Part shown: positions 9,825 to 16,961 of the stretch, in pieces
Position numbering within the stretch: the stretch's first letter is position 1
Layout: the number at the start of each line of letters is the position of its first letter
NCBI GenBank assembly: GCA_937910305.1
Contig: CALEPS010000180.1
Coordinates: 1 to 28,029 of the forward strand
Reading direction: 5' to 3'
DNA length: 28,029 nt
Source: an uncultured Bacteroidales bacterium
GTDB taxonomy: Bacteria > Bacteroidota > Bacteroidia > Bacteroidales > Paludibacteraceae
Program-made: the position numbers and the translations under genes
The notes under the pieces: generated by a model
Database searches by the model: none
What the model saw: only the letters and a program-made list of their open reading frames with translations
What the model was told of the DNA's origin: nothing

Positions 9825-10639
9825 GCATCATCTCTTCCATAGCGGTGATTTGCGTCGCCGCGGTGCTCTACCTGCAGGAAGAATACCGACAGGCGAAGGC
9901 CTCTGAACCGGTTGCAGAAGTTATACAGGAGAAGGCGGCGGAGACAGCCGGCATGGAAATACCCCTGCTGCAAACCACGCGCAGCGAACAGATCATCCAG
10001 CATCTCGGTTATACCGTCAGTTATAATCCCGAATGGCGAATTCCCAACTGGGTAGCATACGAACTAACAGCCGAGGAAGTTGCGGGTGATTTAGGGAGAT
10101 CGGACAAGTTTCTGCCGGACCCTATGGTGGAAGGAGATCCTGTTGTAACCAAAGACTACAGCAACTCCGGTTATGACCGCGGCCATATGGCTCCGGCAGC
10201 AGACATGAAATGGTCAGAGCAAGCTATGAGAGAGTCTTTCTACACCACCAACATATGCCCGCAGCATCACAGCAACAATGCCGGAGACTGGAAAGATCTG
10301 GAGGAGCTGGTACGTGATTTAGCGACTAGATACGGTGCTATTTACATCTGCTGCGGACCTATCGTAACAAATACAGAAACAACTATCGGCAGCGTACGAA
10401 AGATCGTGGTGCCGCAAGCTTTCTACAAAGTGCTGCTCCGCCATAAATCGGATGGAGCGTGGACCGCTATCGGCTTTATCATGCCTAACCAAGCCGGCAA
10501 CAAGCCGCTGATGACATATATGCTCTCCATAGACGAAGCGGAACGACAGACGGGCATTGATTTCTTCCCTGCCCTACCCGATGAGATCGAAAACGCGGTT
10601 GAAGCCGACTATAATTTTTCAGATTGGACAATCAAATAA
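9782..10639 (+). CDS. DNA/RNA non-specific endonuclease (NUC family), membrane-anchored or secreted
   Basis: The product has 285 residues from the ATG at 9782; a TTG 21 bp earlier is possible but less likely. A basic N-terminus is followed by one hydrophobic segment at about residues 13-30, which would export or anchor the enzyme. The catalytic beta-beta-alpha-metal motif DRGHMAPAAD lies at about 132-141 (His135 the general base), and TTNICPQ at about 155-161 supplies the metal-binding Asn. This is the Serratia nuclease / NucA architecture. It probably degrades extracytoplasmic DNA and RNA. The gene overlaps folK by 43 bp and is followed by the acyl-CoA ligase gene 11 bp on. Confidence 0.9.
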   Translation: MRTTKRNNRFRKTISIISSIAVICVAAVLYLQEEYRQAKASEPVAEVIQEKAAETAGMEIPLLQTTRSEQIIQHLGYTVSYNPEWRIPNWVAYELTAEEVAGDLGRSDKFLPDPMVEGDPVVTKDYSNSGYDRGHMAPAADMKWSEQAMRESFYTTNICPQHHSNNAGDWKDLEELVRDLATRYGAIYICCGPIVTNTETTIGSVRKIVVPQAFYKVLLRHKSDGAWTAIGFIMPNQAGNKPLMTYMLSIDEAERQTGIDFFPALPDEIENAVEADYNFSDWTIK

Positions 10640-10650
10640 ACGAAGATATA

Positions 10651-12558
10651 ATGAAGGAGAAACCAACAATTATTGATTTTGTGGAGCATTACACTCACAA
10701 GTTCAGCGAACATGTCTTCCTTCGCGAGAAGATAGGAGACAAATGGACAGAGACGACATTCCGTGAGACGCGCGAGATGGCGCATCGTATCGGCGCAGGA
10801 ATGATGGCGCTCGGACTGCAGAAAGGCGAACGCGTTGCACTGCTTAGTCAGGGCCGCAACCTCTGGGTGACAGGTGAATTAGGTATTCTCTATGCCGGCG
10901 GCGTGAATGTACCGCTGAGTATCAAGCTGGAAGAATCGAACGACCTGTTATTCCGTATCCGCCATTCCGACGCACGATTTATCATGGTCTCGGAACAGCA
11001 GTTGCCGAAGATCCGCAAAATCATGCCGGAATGTCCGAATGTAGAAAAAGTCATCGTTTTCGACCCGCTGGAGCAATATGAAGAGAAAGAGATCTGCATT
11101 GACGAAGTGATCGCCATGGGCGAGCAACTGCTTGCGAAAGATGCTGCCTCTTTCCAAAAACGCTATGAGTCTGTTGGACCGGACGACTATGCCAATATCA
11201 GTTACACCTCCGGCACGACTGCAGACCCGAAAGGAATCCTTCTGACCCACCGCAACTACACCGCCAACGTGGAGCAAGGAAGTTCCGTCATTTACTGCAA
11301 CACGGATGATGTAATGCTGATTATCCTGCCTCTGGACCACTGTTTCGCCCACGTGGCGGGGTTCTATACGATGATGTCGTACGGAGGAAGTATCGCAACC
11401 GTTCCTGTAGGTAAAACGGCAATGGCTACATTGAAGAATATCCCTATAGCCATCCGCGAAGTACGTCCTCATGTGATGCTCTCCGTCCCTGCCCTCGCGC
11501 GCAACTTCCGTAAGAGTATCGAGGCAGGCATCAAAGCCAAAGGTCCCAAAGTAGAGAAACTATATCATTTCGCTCTCAATAATGCCATTGCTTACAACCG
11601 GGAGTATTGGAATCGCGGAGGATGGCAAAACTGGTGGAGATATCCGCTGGTAAAACTCTTTGACCGGCTTATTTTCAAAGCCGTGCGGGAGAATTTCGGC
11701 GGACGGATGAAGTTCTTTGTAGGCGGCGGCGCCTTGCTGGATATTGCGTTGCAGCGTTATTTCTGCGCGGTTGGTATGCCTATGTTCCAGGGATACGGAC
11801 TGAGCGAAGCGACACCTATCATCTGCTCCAACTCCTTCGACGGAGCCATCTTCGGATCATCAGGACGGATCGTCAGCCCACTGGAACTCAAGATCTGTGA
11901 TTCAGAAGGGAACATCGTGCCGGACGGCGAACGCGGAGAGATTGTCATCAAGGGCGAGAACGTGATGGCAGGGTATTGGAAGAACCCCGAGAGCACTGCG
12001 GCAACCATCGTGGACGGATGGCTGCACACCGGCGATATGGGTTATGTAACCAAAGAGCATCCCGGATATCTATGGGTGGTAGGACGTTTCAAATCGCTCC
12101 TTATCCGTGCGGACGGTGAGAAATACAGCCCCGAGGGATTCGAGGATTCGCTTACCGATGGCAGTATCTATGTGGACCAGTGTATTCTCCATAACAACCA
12201 AGACCCCTATACTATTCTGCTGATGGTGCCGAACAAAGAGGCATTGCAGGCATGGGCGAAAGAGCAAGGCAAAGACCCTGCCACCAAGGAAGGAAAAGAG
12301 TGTATGCTCCTCAAGATCCAAAGCGAGATTGACTCCTATCGTCCCGGCGGAACAAGAGACGGGATCTTCCCCGAAGCATGGTTGCCGACTACCATTGCCG
12401 TGCTGGACGAGGCATGGACGGAGCAGAACCATCTGGTAAACTCCACCATGAAAGTGGTGCGCGGAAAAGTGGAGACCTATTTCCAAGACCGCATCGACTA
12501 TGCCTATACCGCGGAAGGCAAGGAACTATTCAACGAAAAGAACCTGGCTGCGCTTTGA
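10651..12558 (+). CDS. AMP-forming long-chain acyl-CoA ligase
   Basis: The product has 635 residues from the ATG at 10651. The adenylation P-loop YTSGTTADPKG lies at about 185-195. Further on are GYGLSEATPI (A5-like), the segment GYWKNPE, and WLHTGDMGYV with VVGRFKSLLI, the usual ANL-superfamily order. Size and motifs fit the FAA1/FadD-type long-chain fatty acid-CoA ligases of Bacteroidetes. It activates a fatty acid as acyl-AMP and then acyl-CoA, probably at the inner membrane face. It is the last gene of the plus-strand block and is followed by a clear intrinsic terminator. Chain-length preference cannot be read. Confidence 0.88.
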   Translation: MKEKPTIIDFVEHYTHKFSEHVFLREKIGDKWTETTFRETREMAHRIGAGMMALGLQKGERVALLSQGRNLWVTGELGILYAGGVNVPLSIKLEESNDLLFRIRHSDARFIMVSEQQLPKIRKIMPECPNVEKVIVFDPLEQYEEKEICIDEVIAMGEQLLAKDAASFQKRYESVGPDDYANISYTSGTTADPKGILLTHRNYTANVEQGSSVIYCNTDDVMLIILPLDHCFAHVAGFYTMMSYGGSIATVPVGKTAMATLKNIPIAIREVRPHVMLSVPALARNFRKSIEAGIKAKGPKVEKLYHFALNNAIAYNREYWNRGGWQNWWRYPLVKLFDRLIFKAVRENFGGRMKFFVGGGALLDIALQRYFCAVGMPMFQGYGLSEATPIICSNSFDGAIFGSSGRIVSPLELKICDSEGNIVPDGERGEIVIKGENVMAGYWKNPESTAATIVDGWLHTGDMGYVTKEHPGYLWVVGRFKSLLIRADGEKYSPEGFEDSLTDGSIYVDQCILHNNQDPYTILLMVPNKEALQAWAKEQGKDPATKEGKECMLLKIQSEIDSYRPGGTRDGIFPEAWLPTTIAVLDEAWTEQNHLVNSTMKVVRGKVETYFQDRIDYAYTAEGKELFNEKNLAAL

Positions 12559-12602
12559 TGCATATCAAGACACGCAAGCAAACGGTTAATACCCAGCTTG
12601 TT

Positions 12603-12635
12603 ACCACCGACTCCTCGCGAGCCGGTGGTTTTTTT
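12603..12635 (+). terminator. Rho-independent terminator after acyl-CoA ligase
   Basis: A perfect 7-bp stem, accaccg (12603-12609) with cggtggt (12623-12629), runs directly into a run of seven T (12629-12635). It lies 45 bp after the ligase stop and closes the plus-strand block. Confidence 0.88.
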
Positions 12636-12868
12636 ATATGTGTTTTTGCCGGGTCTCGAAAAATGGTCCTATTTTGTGAAATGAAAGTGCGAAAATGCTT
12701 AAATACGGTTATTTTTGATATTCTTGTAAATGCTTGATAATTAGCAGATTAGAGTGTGTTCTTAATAACAAAGTCTAGGACACCTCTGCAGCGGTCCTTT
12801 TGCGCTCTCAGCGCGCCTCTTATTTTACCCCATTTTGCTTAGATTTTTTCTGTTTTTTTATGTATTAA

Positions 12869-12983
12869 AATCGGTAATTTGGCGCAATTATGTTCGGCAG
12901 TTTGGCATAATTCCGTTTGGGAAGATGGCGAAGTTTGATTTGGGAAGTTGGCGGATTTCTGTTTGGGAAGATGGCGGGAAATT
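12869..12983 (+). repeat. Five degenerate direct repeats with exact 23-bp period
   Basis: Units start at 12869, 12892, 12915, 12938 and 12961. Units 3 to 5 share a 16-bp core (gtttgggaagatggcg, with two changes in unit 4). Units 1 and 2 share tcgg, tttggc and aatt at the same positions and resemble units 3-5 more weakly. The remaining 7 bp of each unit are A+T-rich and unconserved. The array lies 20 bp upstream of the promoter of the ECF sigma gene. The rest of the 12637-12868 stretch holds no gene that I can see. Confidence 0.65.
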
Positions 12984-13003
12984 ATATAAATTAGACTAGA
13001 GAG

Positions 13004-13034
13004 TTGCATATCTCGAAAAATTATTGTATCTTTG
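13004..13034 (+). promoter_or_regulatory. Bacteroidetes-type housekeeping promoter for the ECF sigma operon
   Basis: TTG at 13004-13006, a 20-bp spacer, then TATCTTTG at 13027-13034 match the Bacteroidetes sigma-ABfr consensus. Transcription would start near 13041, leaving a leader of about 90 nt before the ATG at 13132. A second, ECF-like element lies inside that leader. Confidence 0.75.
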
Positions 13035-13063
13035 TGCAGGTTTTGGGGGAAAATGCAGTTCGG

Positions 13064-13102
13064 TTGTAAGATTTGGGCAAAAAAATCGTATTACATATAG
13101 AG
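13064..13102 (+). promoter_or_regulatory. Bipartite element shared with the receptor leader (candidate ECF promoter)
   Basis: TTGTAAGA (13064-13071) and TCGTATTACATATAGAG (13086-13102) occur again at 17049-17087 with identical spacing (22 bp start to start) and unrelated filler between. The TGTAA and CGTAT cores are 17 bp apart, like the -35/-10 elements of ECF sigma promoters. It lies 29 bp upstream of the sigma gene start, fitting autoregulation. The shared sequence is seen; the promoter role is inferred. Confidence 0.6.
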
Positions 13103-13131
13103 AGCCTATATAAAAGGTTACGGAACCAAAC

Positions 13132-13617
13132 ATGACGCACGAGCAGTTTACGCAAATATATTTGCCGTTCAGCGGAAAGATGTATGCACTGGCATACAAC
13201 TTACTCCGTAACCGAGACGAGGCGCGTGACTGCGTGCAAGATGTGTATTCCGAGTTATGGAGCAAACGGGACACGATAGAACCCGACAAACCACCACTTG
13301 CGCTCGTTTTAACGATGGTGCGTAATAACTGCCTCGACCGTCTCAAAGCCCGAAGCACGCAAGCAGATGAAGAAACCCTTGAGACGCTTTTAGACCACAA
13401 CACCGAAAATCAAATTGACGCAGCAAGTGATCTTAACGCAGTGATCCAACTGATTGAAAAACTGCCTCCCGACCAACAAACAGTGCTTCGATTACGCACG
13501 ATTGACGGACTGGAGATAGACCAAATACAAGAATTGACCCGTTTCAGTCGCGAAAACATTTATACCTTGCTTTCCAGAGCAAGAAAATCATTAAAAGAAC
13601 TGACCGCAAAGTTATGA
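13132..13617 (+). CDS. ECF-family RNA polymerase sigma factor
   Basis: The product has 161 residues, typical for ECF sigma factors. Region 2 contains the DEARDCVQDVYSELW segment (about 34-48), the sigma-70 r2 polymerase-binding helix. Region 4 contains LPPDQQTVLRLRTIDGLEI and a helix-turn-helix ending FSRENIYTLLSRARKSLKE. It would direct RNA polymerase to a small set of promoters and be held inactive by the membrane protein encoded next, whose start overlaps its stop by 4 bp. Two promoters appear to serve it: a housekeeping one (13004-13034) and a probable self-recognised one (13064-13102). Confidence 0.92.
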   Translation: MTHEQFTQIYLPFSGKMYALAYNLLRNRDEARDCVQDVYSELWSKRDTIEPDKPPLALVLTMVRNNCLDRLKARSTQADEETLETLLDHNTENQIDAASDLNAVIQLIEKLPPDQQTVLRLRTIDGLEIDQIQELTRFSRENIYTLLSRARKSLKELTAKL

Positions 13618-14183
13618 CATACAACATGACCATAGAACAAATCCAATCGCTTCTCTCTCGTTTCTACGAGGGACAAACGACGCCGGACGAAGAAAGGCTA
13701 CTGGCTGCGTATTTCCATCTTGAGGATGTTCCGGAAGATTTGCAGCAAGACAAGCAACTATTCCTTATGCTTGCGCAGATCTCCGACCAAGAAATGCCGA
13801 CTGACATTGCCGAAGAAATAACCGCTTTTATGAACAACCTCGGACAAACGGAGAAAAAGCCGGTTCTATCAGAGGTGAAGCACCACAAAGGAATCACCTA
13901 CCGTCTTAAAACACCTCCGAAGATGTGGTATCGCGTAGCGGCAACGGTGGCTATTCTTCTCGCAATAGGTGGCGGTGTGTTGTTTCATCAACGAACATAC
14001 ACAACTGACCCATTCCGCGACACGTGTAGCACACCGGAAGAAGCTGCTGATGCCATTTTGTATGCCAATGACATCATAAACCGTTCCGCTGCTCCGTTCT
14101 TGCGCTCAACGATGATTGCAACCGAGCAAGTGAACGACATCAATGAGACATTAGGCAAAATCCAACCGTATATTAACCAATAA
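13614..14183 (+). CDS. Putative single-pass anti-sigma factor
   Basis: The product has 189 residues, start overlapping the sigma gene stop by 4 bp. The N-terminal cytoplasmic part (about 1-100) is acidic and helical and contains FYEGQTTPDEERLLAAYF, a pattern common at the start of Bacteroidetes anti-sigma proteins. One hydrophobic segment follows at about 106-124 (VAATVAILLAIGGGVLF). The extracytoplasmic part contains TPEEAADAILYANDIINRS, typical of anti-sigma proteins found beside DUF4252 genes. No zinc-binding anti-sigma (ZAS) motif is visible. The anti-sigma role rests on position, size and topology. A second ATG four codons in could be the actual start. Confidence 0.72.
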   Translation: MTYNMTIEQIQSLLSRFYEGQTTPDEERLLAAYFHLEDVPEDLQQDKQLFLMLAQISDQEMPTDIAEEITAFMNNLGQTEKKPVLSEVKHHKGITYRLKTPPKMWYRVAATVAILLAIGGGVLFHQRTYTTDPFRDTCSTPEEAADAILYANDIINRSAAPFLRSTMIATEQVNDINETLGKIQPYINQ

Positions 14184-14195
14184 ATAGTAGAAATT

Positions 14196-14630
14196 ATGAA
14201 AAAGATTTTATTAGTAACAGTCATCGCCCTTTGCGGCATCGCTGCACAAGCACAGAATAAAGTATTTGAGAAGTACGCCAAAATGGAAGGCGTGGAATAT
14301 GTGTGCATCAACAAGGCTATGTTCACAGCCGGTTTGTCTTTGGCTACGGCAGGACAAGTTGTTTTTGACAGCATAGACACCAAAGGCACTGACCTTGAGA
14401 AGTTCGCTAACTTCAACCGAATGATTATCATCACCGCCAAAGGCGACAAGAAGCAACAACTCTCCAAAGATATTCAGAAACTATCGAAAGAGAAAGGCTA
14501 TGAGATTCTTATGGAGTCGCACTCCAACGGCAACGATGATGCGATATTTCTGTCTTCCGATACAGAGTTCATCATCTGCAATACCCGTGAGGAAGATTGC
14601 TCGGTAGTGCTGATGCTCAAAGACAAATAA
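14196..14630 (+). CDS. DUF4252-domain secreted protein
   Basis: The product has 144 residues. A Sec signal peptide (MKKILLVTVIALCGIAAQAQ) would be cut after AQA. The mature part has the DUF4252 pattern: EGVEYVCINKAMF, a linker, then FNRMIIITAKGDKK and a C-terminal stretch of strands ending EDCSVVLMLKDK. DUF4252 proteins in Bacteroidetes are often encoded beside ECF sigma/anti-sigma pairs, as here (12 bp after the anti-sigma gene). It probably acts in the periplasm, possibly as an input or output of the sigma system. No lipobox is seen. Function is unknown. Confidence 0.83.
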   Translation: MKKILLVTVIALCGIAAQAQNKVFEKYAKMEGVEYVCINKAMFTAGLSLATAGQVVFDSIDTKGTDLEKFANFNRMIIITAKGDKKQQLSKDIQKLSKEKGYEILMESHSNGNDDAIFLSSDTEFIICNTREEDCSVVLMLKDK

Positions 14631-14662
14631 TCGGCCCCGCTAAAAGTGTCCGATTATTAAGA

Positions 14663-14719
14663 TTCGCTAAAAACGAGGCTTTATTACGGCAATGTGTAAA
14701 TGCCTTGTTTTTTAGCGAA
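14663..14719. other. Long imperfect hairpin after DUF4252 gene
   Basis: The left arm ttcgctaaaaacgaggc (14663-14679) pairs with gccttgttttttagcgaa (14702-14719), with one mismatch and one extra base. The 22-nt loop can pair further (ttta with taaa). Because the right arm carries six T within the stem, it is not a textbook terminator, although it could slow polymerase leaving the sigma operon. Confidence 0.6.
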
Positions 14720-14728
14720 TTACAATAT

Positions 14729-14783
14729 AGATATCGGAGGCAAGTCGGACTAATCTCGGAGTAATCTCGGAGGCAAATGCTAT
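14729..14783 (+). repeat. 11-bp-period degenerate array A
   Basis: Five consecutive 11-bp units: agatatcggag, gcaagtcggac, taatctcggag, taatctcggag, gcaaatgctat. Two adjacent units are identical, and units 1 and 2 share the tcgg core at the same position. The period approximates one DNA helical turn. Noncoding. Confidence 0.6.
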
Positions 14784-14838
14784 CAAACACCAGTACACTC
14801 CCACGGTGAAAATTGCCGATTATTAAGATTTCAACACG

Positions 14839-14905
14839 GTATCTCGTCGGTATCCAGTTGGTCTATCGTCGGGTATCCGAGTCGTATCTCTCTCGTACGC
14901 GGCAT
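14839..14905 (+). repeat. 11-bp-period degenerate array B
   Basis: Six 11-bp units, five of which begin gta, run from 14839 with one extra base at 14872: gtatctcgtcg, gtatccagttg, gtctatcgtcg, gtatccgagtc, gtatctctctc, gtacgcggcat. Several share atctcg or atccg at the same place. Related in core and period to arrays at 14729 and 16962. Noncoding. Confidence 0.58.
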
Positions 14906-14934
14906 GTAAGAGTAAAATAGGACGATTATTAAGA

Positions 14935-14975
14935 ATTAGCGGGCAACCATCATTGGCTGCCCGTTAATTTCTTTT
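14935..14975 (+). terminator. Terminator-like hairpin between convergent operons
   Basis: attagcgggcaacc (14935-14948) pairs with ggctgcccgttaat (14955-14968), with G-T wobbles only, around a 6-nt loop. The plus-strand tail is T-rich (ttcttttatt). It separates the sigma operon from the lipoprotein genes read leftwards and may serve both, although the tail on the minus side is not a T run. Confidence 0.65.
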
Positions 14976-14999
14976 ATTCACACTAATCAGTGTTGTGTT

Positions 15000-15371
15000 C
15001 TACTGCTTTGTAAAAACATGTCCGCCATATGTGAACCGATTACCACTAACAGTACAGGTCTGATTACTTGGCATATTGCCAGTTGAATCGGTAAATGTCA
15101 GTTTCAACGTGGTATTATTATAGGTGTACGTGCCGTGAGCAACCAAAGCCGTCGGCTTGCCGTTGTATTGGTACTCATCTGTAAATTGGAACTGGCTTTC
15201 GGAAGTAAATATAAAAGTCAGCGTATTGCTGCCTGTTACACATTTCCATGTGGTATGACTGATGCCCTTATTGGTCCCATAATCAACTGTAGTCGTGGTT
15301 GAAGATTTCTCGGTACAGCCGACAAGAATAGCAGCCAATAATACTGCTATGAATAATCTGAACTGTTTCAT
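15000..15371 (-). CDS. Small lipoprotein, paralogue of the gene before it
   Basis: The product has 123 residues. The signal peptide MKQFRLFIAVLLAAILVGC ends in a lipobox (LVGC, Cys19). The mature part is a small all-beta domain with TTWKC, GTYTYNNTTLKLTFTD and a C-terminal SGNRFTYGGHVFTKQ. The neighbouring protein has matching elements (TTWKA, NYTFDGTTVNMTFT, NGNQLTYINVVYTKQ), so the pair arose by duplication. The fold resembles lipocalin-like Bacteroidetes lipoproteins, by pattern only. The start overlaps the upstream stop by 4 bp, so both are made from one transcript. No function is known. Confidence 0.78.
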   Translation of the reverse strand: MKQFRLFIAVLLAAILVGCTEKSSTTTTVDYGTNKGISHTTWKCVTGSNTLTFIFTSESQFQFTDEYQYNGKPTALVAHGTYTYNNTTLKLTFTDSTGNMPSNQTCTVSGNRFTYGGHVFTKQ

Positions 15372-15754
15372 TGTTTGGTATAAACTACATTAATGTAAGT
15401 CAATTGGTTTCCGTTGATAGTAGCCGTTTTTGGTTGTACGGCATTAATTTGCTCCAGAGTAATGCCTGCTTGGAAACCTGAAAAACTGGTAAAAGTCATG
15501 TTTACGGTAGTGCCATCAAAGGTGTAATTAGCGTTCAGTGTGGCCGTTTGACCGGTAGTAAGATCTTTCTCTATTAGAGAGAGTGTAGTGGCTGCAAACT
15601 TAAACATAGCTTCGTGATCCATGACTGTTGCCTTCCATGTTGTGTTTTTGAGCGCACTGTTGTCTGGACTGTTTGTGTCTTTTGAACAGCTTCCTAGCAT
15701 GATAGCACTTACTACCAGTGCAAACATCATAAAAATTTTGATTGTCTTTTTCAT
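15368..15754 (-). CDS. Small lipoprotein, first gene of the pair
   Basis: The product has 128 residues from the ATG at 15754. The frame is open for 26 more codons, but only this start gives a proper lipoprotein signal peptide (MKKTIKIFMMFALVVSAIML, then GSC). The mature domain has the same strand layout as the downstream paralogue and the same C-terminal TKQ ending. Upstream lies a 345-bp gap holding the 128-bp inverted-repeat element, and beyond it the Fic gene on the same strand. I see no clear -7 box in the gap. The protein is presumably anchored in the inner or outer membrane; function unknown. Confidence 0.78.
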   Translation of the reverse strand: MKKTIKIFMMFALVVSAIMLGSCSKDTNSPDNSALKNTTWKATVMDHEAMFKFAATTLSLIEKDLTTGQTATLNANYTFDGTTVNMTFTSFSGFQAGITLEQINAVQPKTATINGNQLTYINVVYTKQ

Positions 15755-15881
15755 TAAATTTGTGGCGGTTATATACCATCGCCTCATCGGTTTTAATGAT
15801 TTTTTTTGTTGTTTTGCAGCAGCCACAGGCAAAGCGGTTAATTAATATACAAACAAAAGCGTGAGGCTGCTATGCCACACA

Positions 15882-16009
15882 CTTTATTGAGAGGTAATTA
15901 GGAAAACCTTGATAGAAAATGTGCAGATAGTAACTTCACGCAAACACGTGAAGCCTATTCGCAATCCTCTCTCTATCAGTTGAAAAGTTCCTAATTTTTC
16001 TCAATAAAG
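15882..16009. other. 128-bp imperfect inverted-repeat element (structured RNA or MITE-like)
   Basis: Arms of about 35 bp pair across the element: ctttattgag at 15882 with ctcaataaag ending at 16009, then aattagga with tcctaatt, then tgataga with tctatca. Inside lies an unpaired bubble of about 17 nt on each side and a perfect terminal hairpin, cttcacg with cgtgaag. It sits between the Fic gene and the lipoprotein pair, both read leftwards, so it would fall in their leader or trailer. The stem-bubble-hairpin layout is 6S RNA-like in shape, but no sequence signature confirms this. No obvious target-site duplication flanks it. The rest of this gap (15755-15881, 16010-16099) holds only short GC-rich hairpins. 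Confidence 0.55.
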
Positions 16010-16099
16010 AGCGAAAGCAAACGCTTCTTTTAATCAATATGTTATCGCGCGTCGCTATGCGCGTTTCTCCGGTTTAGCGTCCCAGAGAAGGACGTGTAT

Positions 16100-16873
16100 T
16101 TATCTCATGTTTAATGCCATCGGTAACATGCAGAGGAAAGGAATCGAGTGCGTGTAGTCGATGGAATTGTAGTTGTCACGGAAATGCAAGTTTTCGTAGT
16201 ACGACTTCTTGCGCTTGAAATAAAACTTCTCCGATTGAACAGCCCATGCGACCTGTCCGAGTTTCTGCGCAAGGAACCATTTCTCCAACAATCGCGACGA
16301 GCGTCCGTTACCGTCTGCAAACGGATGGATACTGACGCAGACGAGATGAATCATACCGGCGTAATAGAACACCTCGTCGTATGACAAATCGGCTTTCACA
16401 AGCACATCAATATCGTGCATGAGTTTTGCCATTTCCGCTGCCACGATATTTGGTTCTGCGCCGGTATAGACTTTCACGCCGCCGCCGAAAACACCCACCG
16501 GCATGTCCCGGTACGCACCTTTGTACCGGTCCGCTAAACCGGAACTATTAGAAAGGAGTTGATGCGCCGTGAGGAAGGCTTGCTCGCTGATCGTATTTGT
16601 TGCTGCAAACTCATACGCCGCAATCATATCATCTATCTCTTGCACGTCGCGGCTAATGATTTGGGCTTCTTTGAGTTTCAAATAATCGTCTTCGGTCATC
16701 GAAGAACCCTCAATAAGGCTGGAGTTACAGGACGAACTGAGCAAATAGAATCGGAAGTTTTGGGGCGTGAGCGGCTTGGAAGCAAGTCGTTTGACACGCT
16801 TCTCAATAGTGATCGGCTGCTGCGCTTGGTAGTCAGCGAAAAACTCACTATGTATAATCTGTAAGGACCCCAT
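16100..16873 (-). CDS. Fic-domain protein (AMP-transferase type, class II layout)
   Basis: The product has 257 residues from the ATG at 16873. A TTG 30 bp earlier would lie within the promoter -7 box and is rejected. The catalytic motif HPFADGNGRSSR is complete (His-to-Arg, with the acidic metal ligand and GNGR anion loop). An N-terminal helix carries SSLIEG, matching the autoinhibitory (S/T)xxxE(G/N) motif, so this is a class II Fic protein whose own helix would block ATP binding. The flap region (GVFGGGVKVYTG) is also present. Such enzymes usually transfer AMP to hydroxyl side chains of target proteins; the target is unknown. It is a single gene with its own promoter. Confidence 0.9.
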   Translation of the reverse strand: MGSLQIIHSEFFADYQAQQPITIEKRVKRLASKPLTPQNFRFYLLSSSCNSSLIEGSSMTEDDYLKLKEAQIISRDVQEIDDMIAAYEFAATNTISEQAFLTAHQLLSNSSGLADRYKGAYRDMPVGVFGGGVKVYTGAEPNIVAAEMAKLMHDIDVLVKADLSYDEVFYYAGMIHLVCVSIHPFADGNGRSSRLLEKWFLAQKLGQVAWAVQSEKFYFKRKKSYYENLHFRDNYNSIDYTHSIPFLCMLPMALNMR

Positions 16874-16900
16874 TGCTATCGCCTTTGCAACTTTCGGCTG

Positions 16901-16931
16901 CAAAGGTACAACTTTTTTCTGAATTGTGCAA
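16901..16931 (-). promoter_or_regulatory. Promoter of the Fic gene
   Basis: On the minus strand TTG (complement of 16929-16931), a 20-bp spacer and TACCTTTG (complement of 16901-16908) match the Bacteroidetes consensus. The predicted start of transcription near 16894 leaves about 20 nt before the ATG at 16873, which supports that start. Confidence 0.75.
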
Positions 16932-16961
16932 GTGTTTTATGCGATTTTGCGCGTTTTTTGT

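Larger units (their letters stand above)
14651..14934 (+). repeat. Three perfect 12-bp direct repeats (cgattattaaga)
   Basis: Identical copies of cgattattaaga lie at 14651-14662, 14817-14828 and 14923-14934, in the gene-free gap between the DUF4252 gene and the convergent lipoprotein genes. The first two are followed by tt and the third by att. The blocks between them hold a long hairpin and the 11-bp arrays. I found no other copy in the window. Confidence 0.65.

Noticed and set aside
14651..14934. Integron attC sites or cassette array
   Set aside because: The repeats are regular, but the RYYYAAC/GTTRRRY core sites of attC are not present and no integrase is near.
16874..16903. Longer N-terminus for the Fic protein from a TTG
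   Set aside because: The TTG overlaps the -7 box of the Fic promoter.
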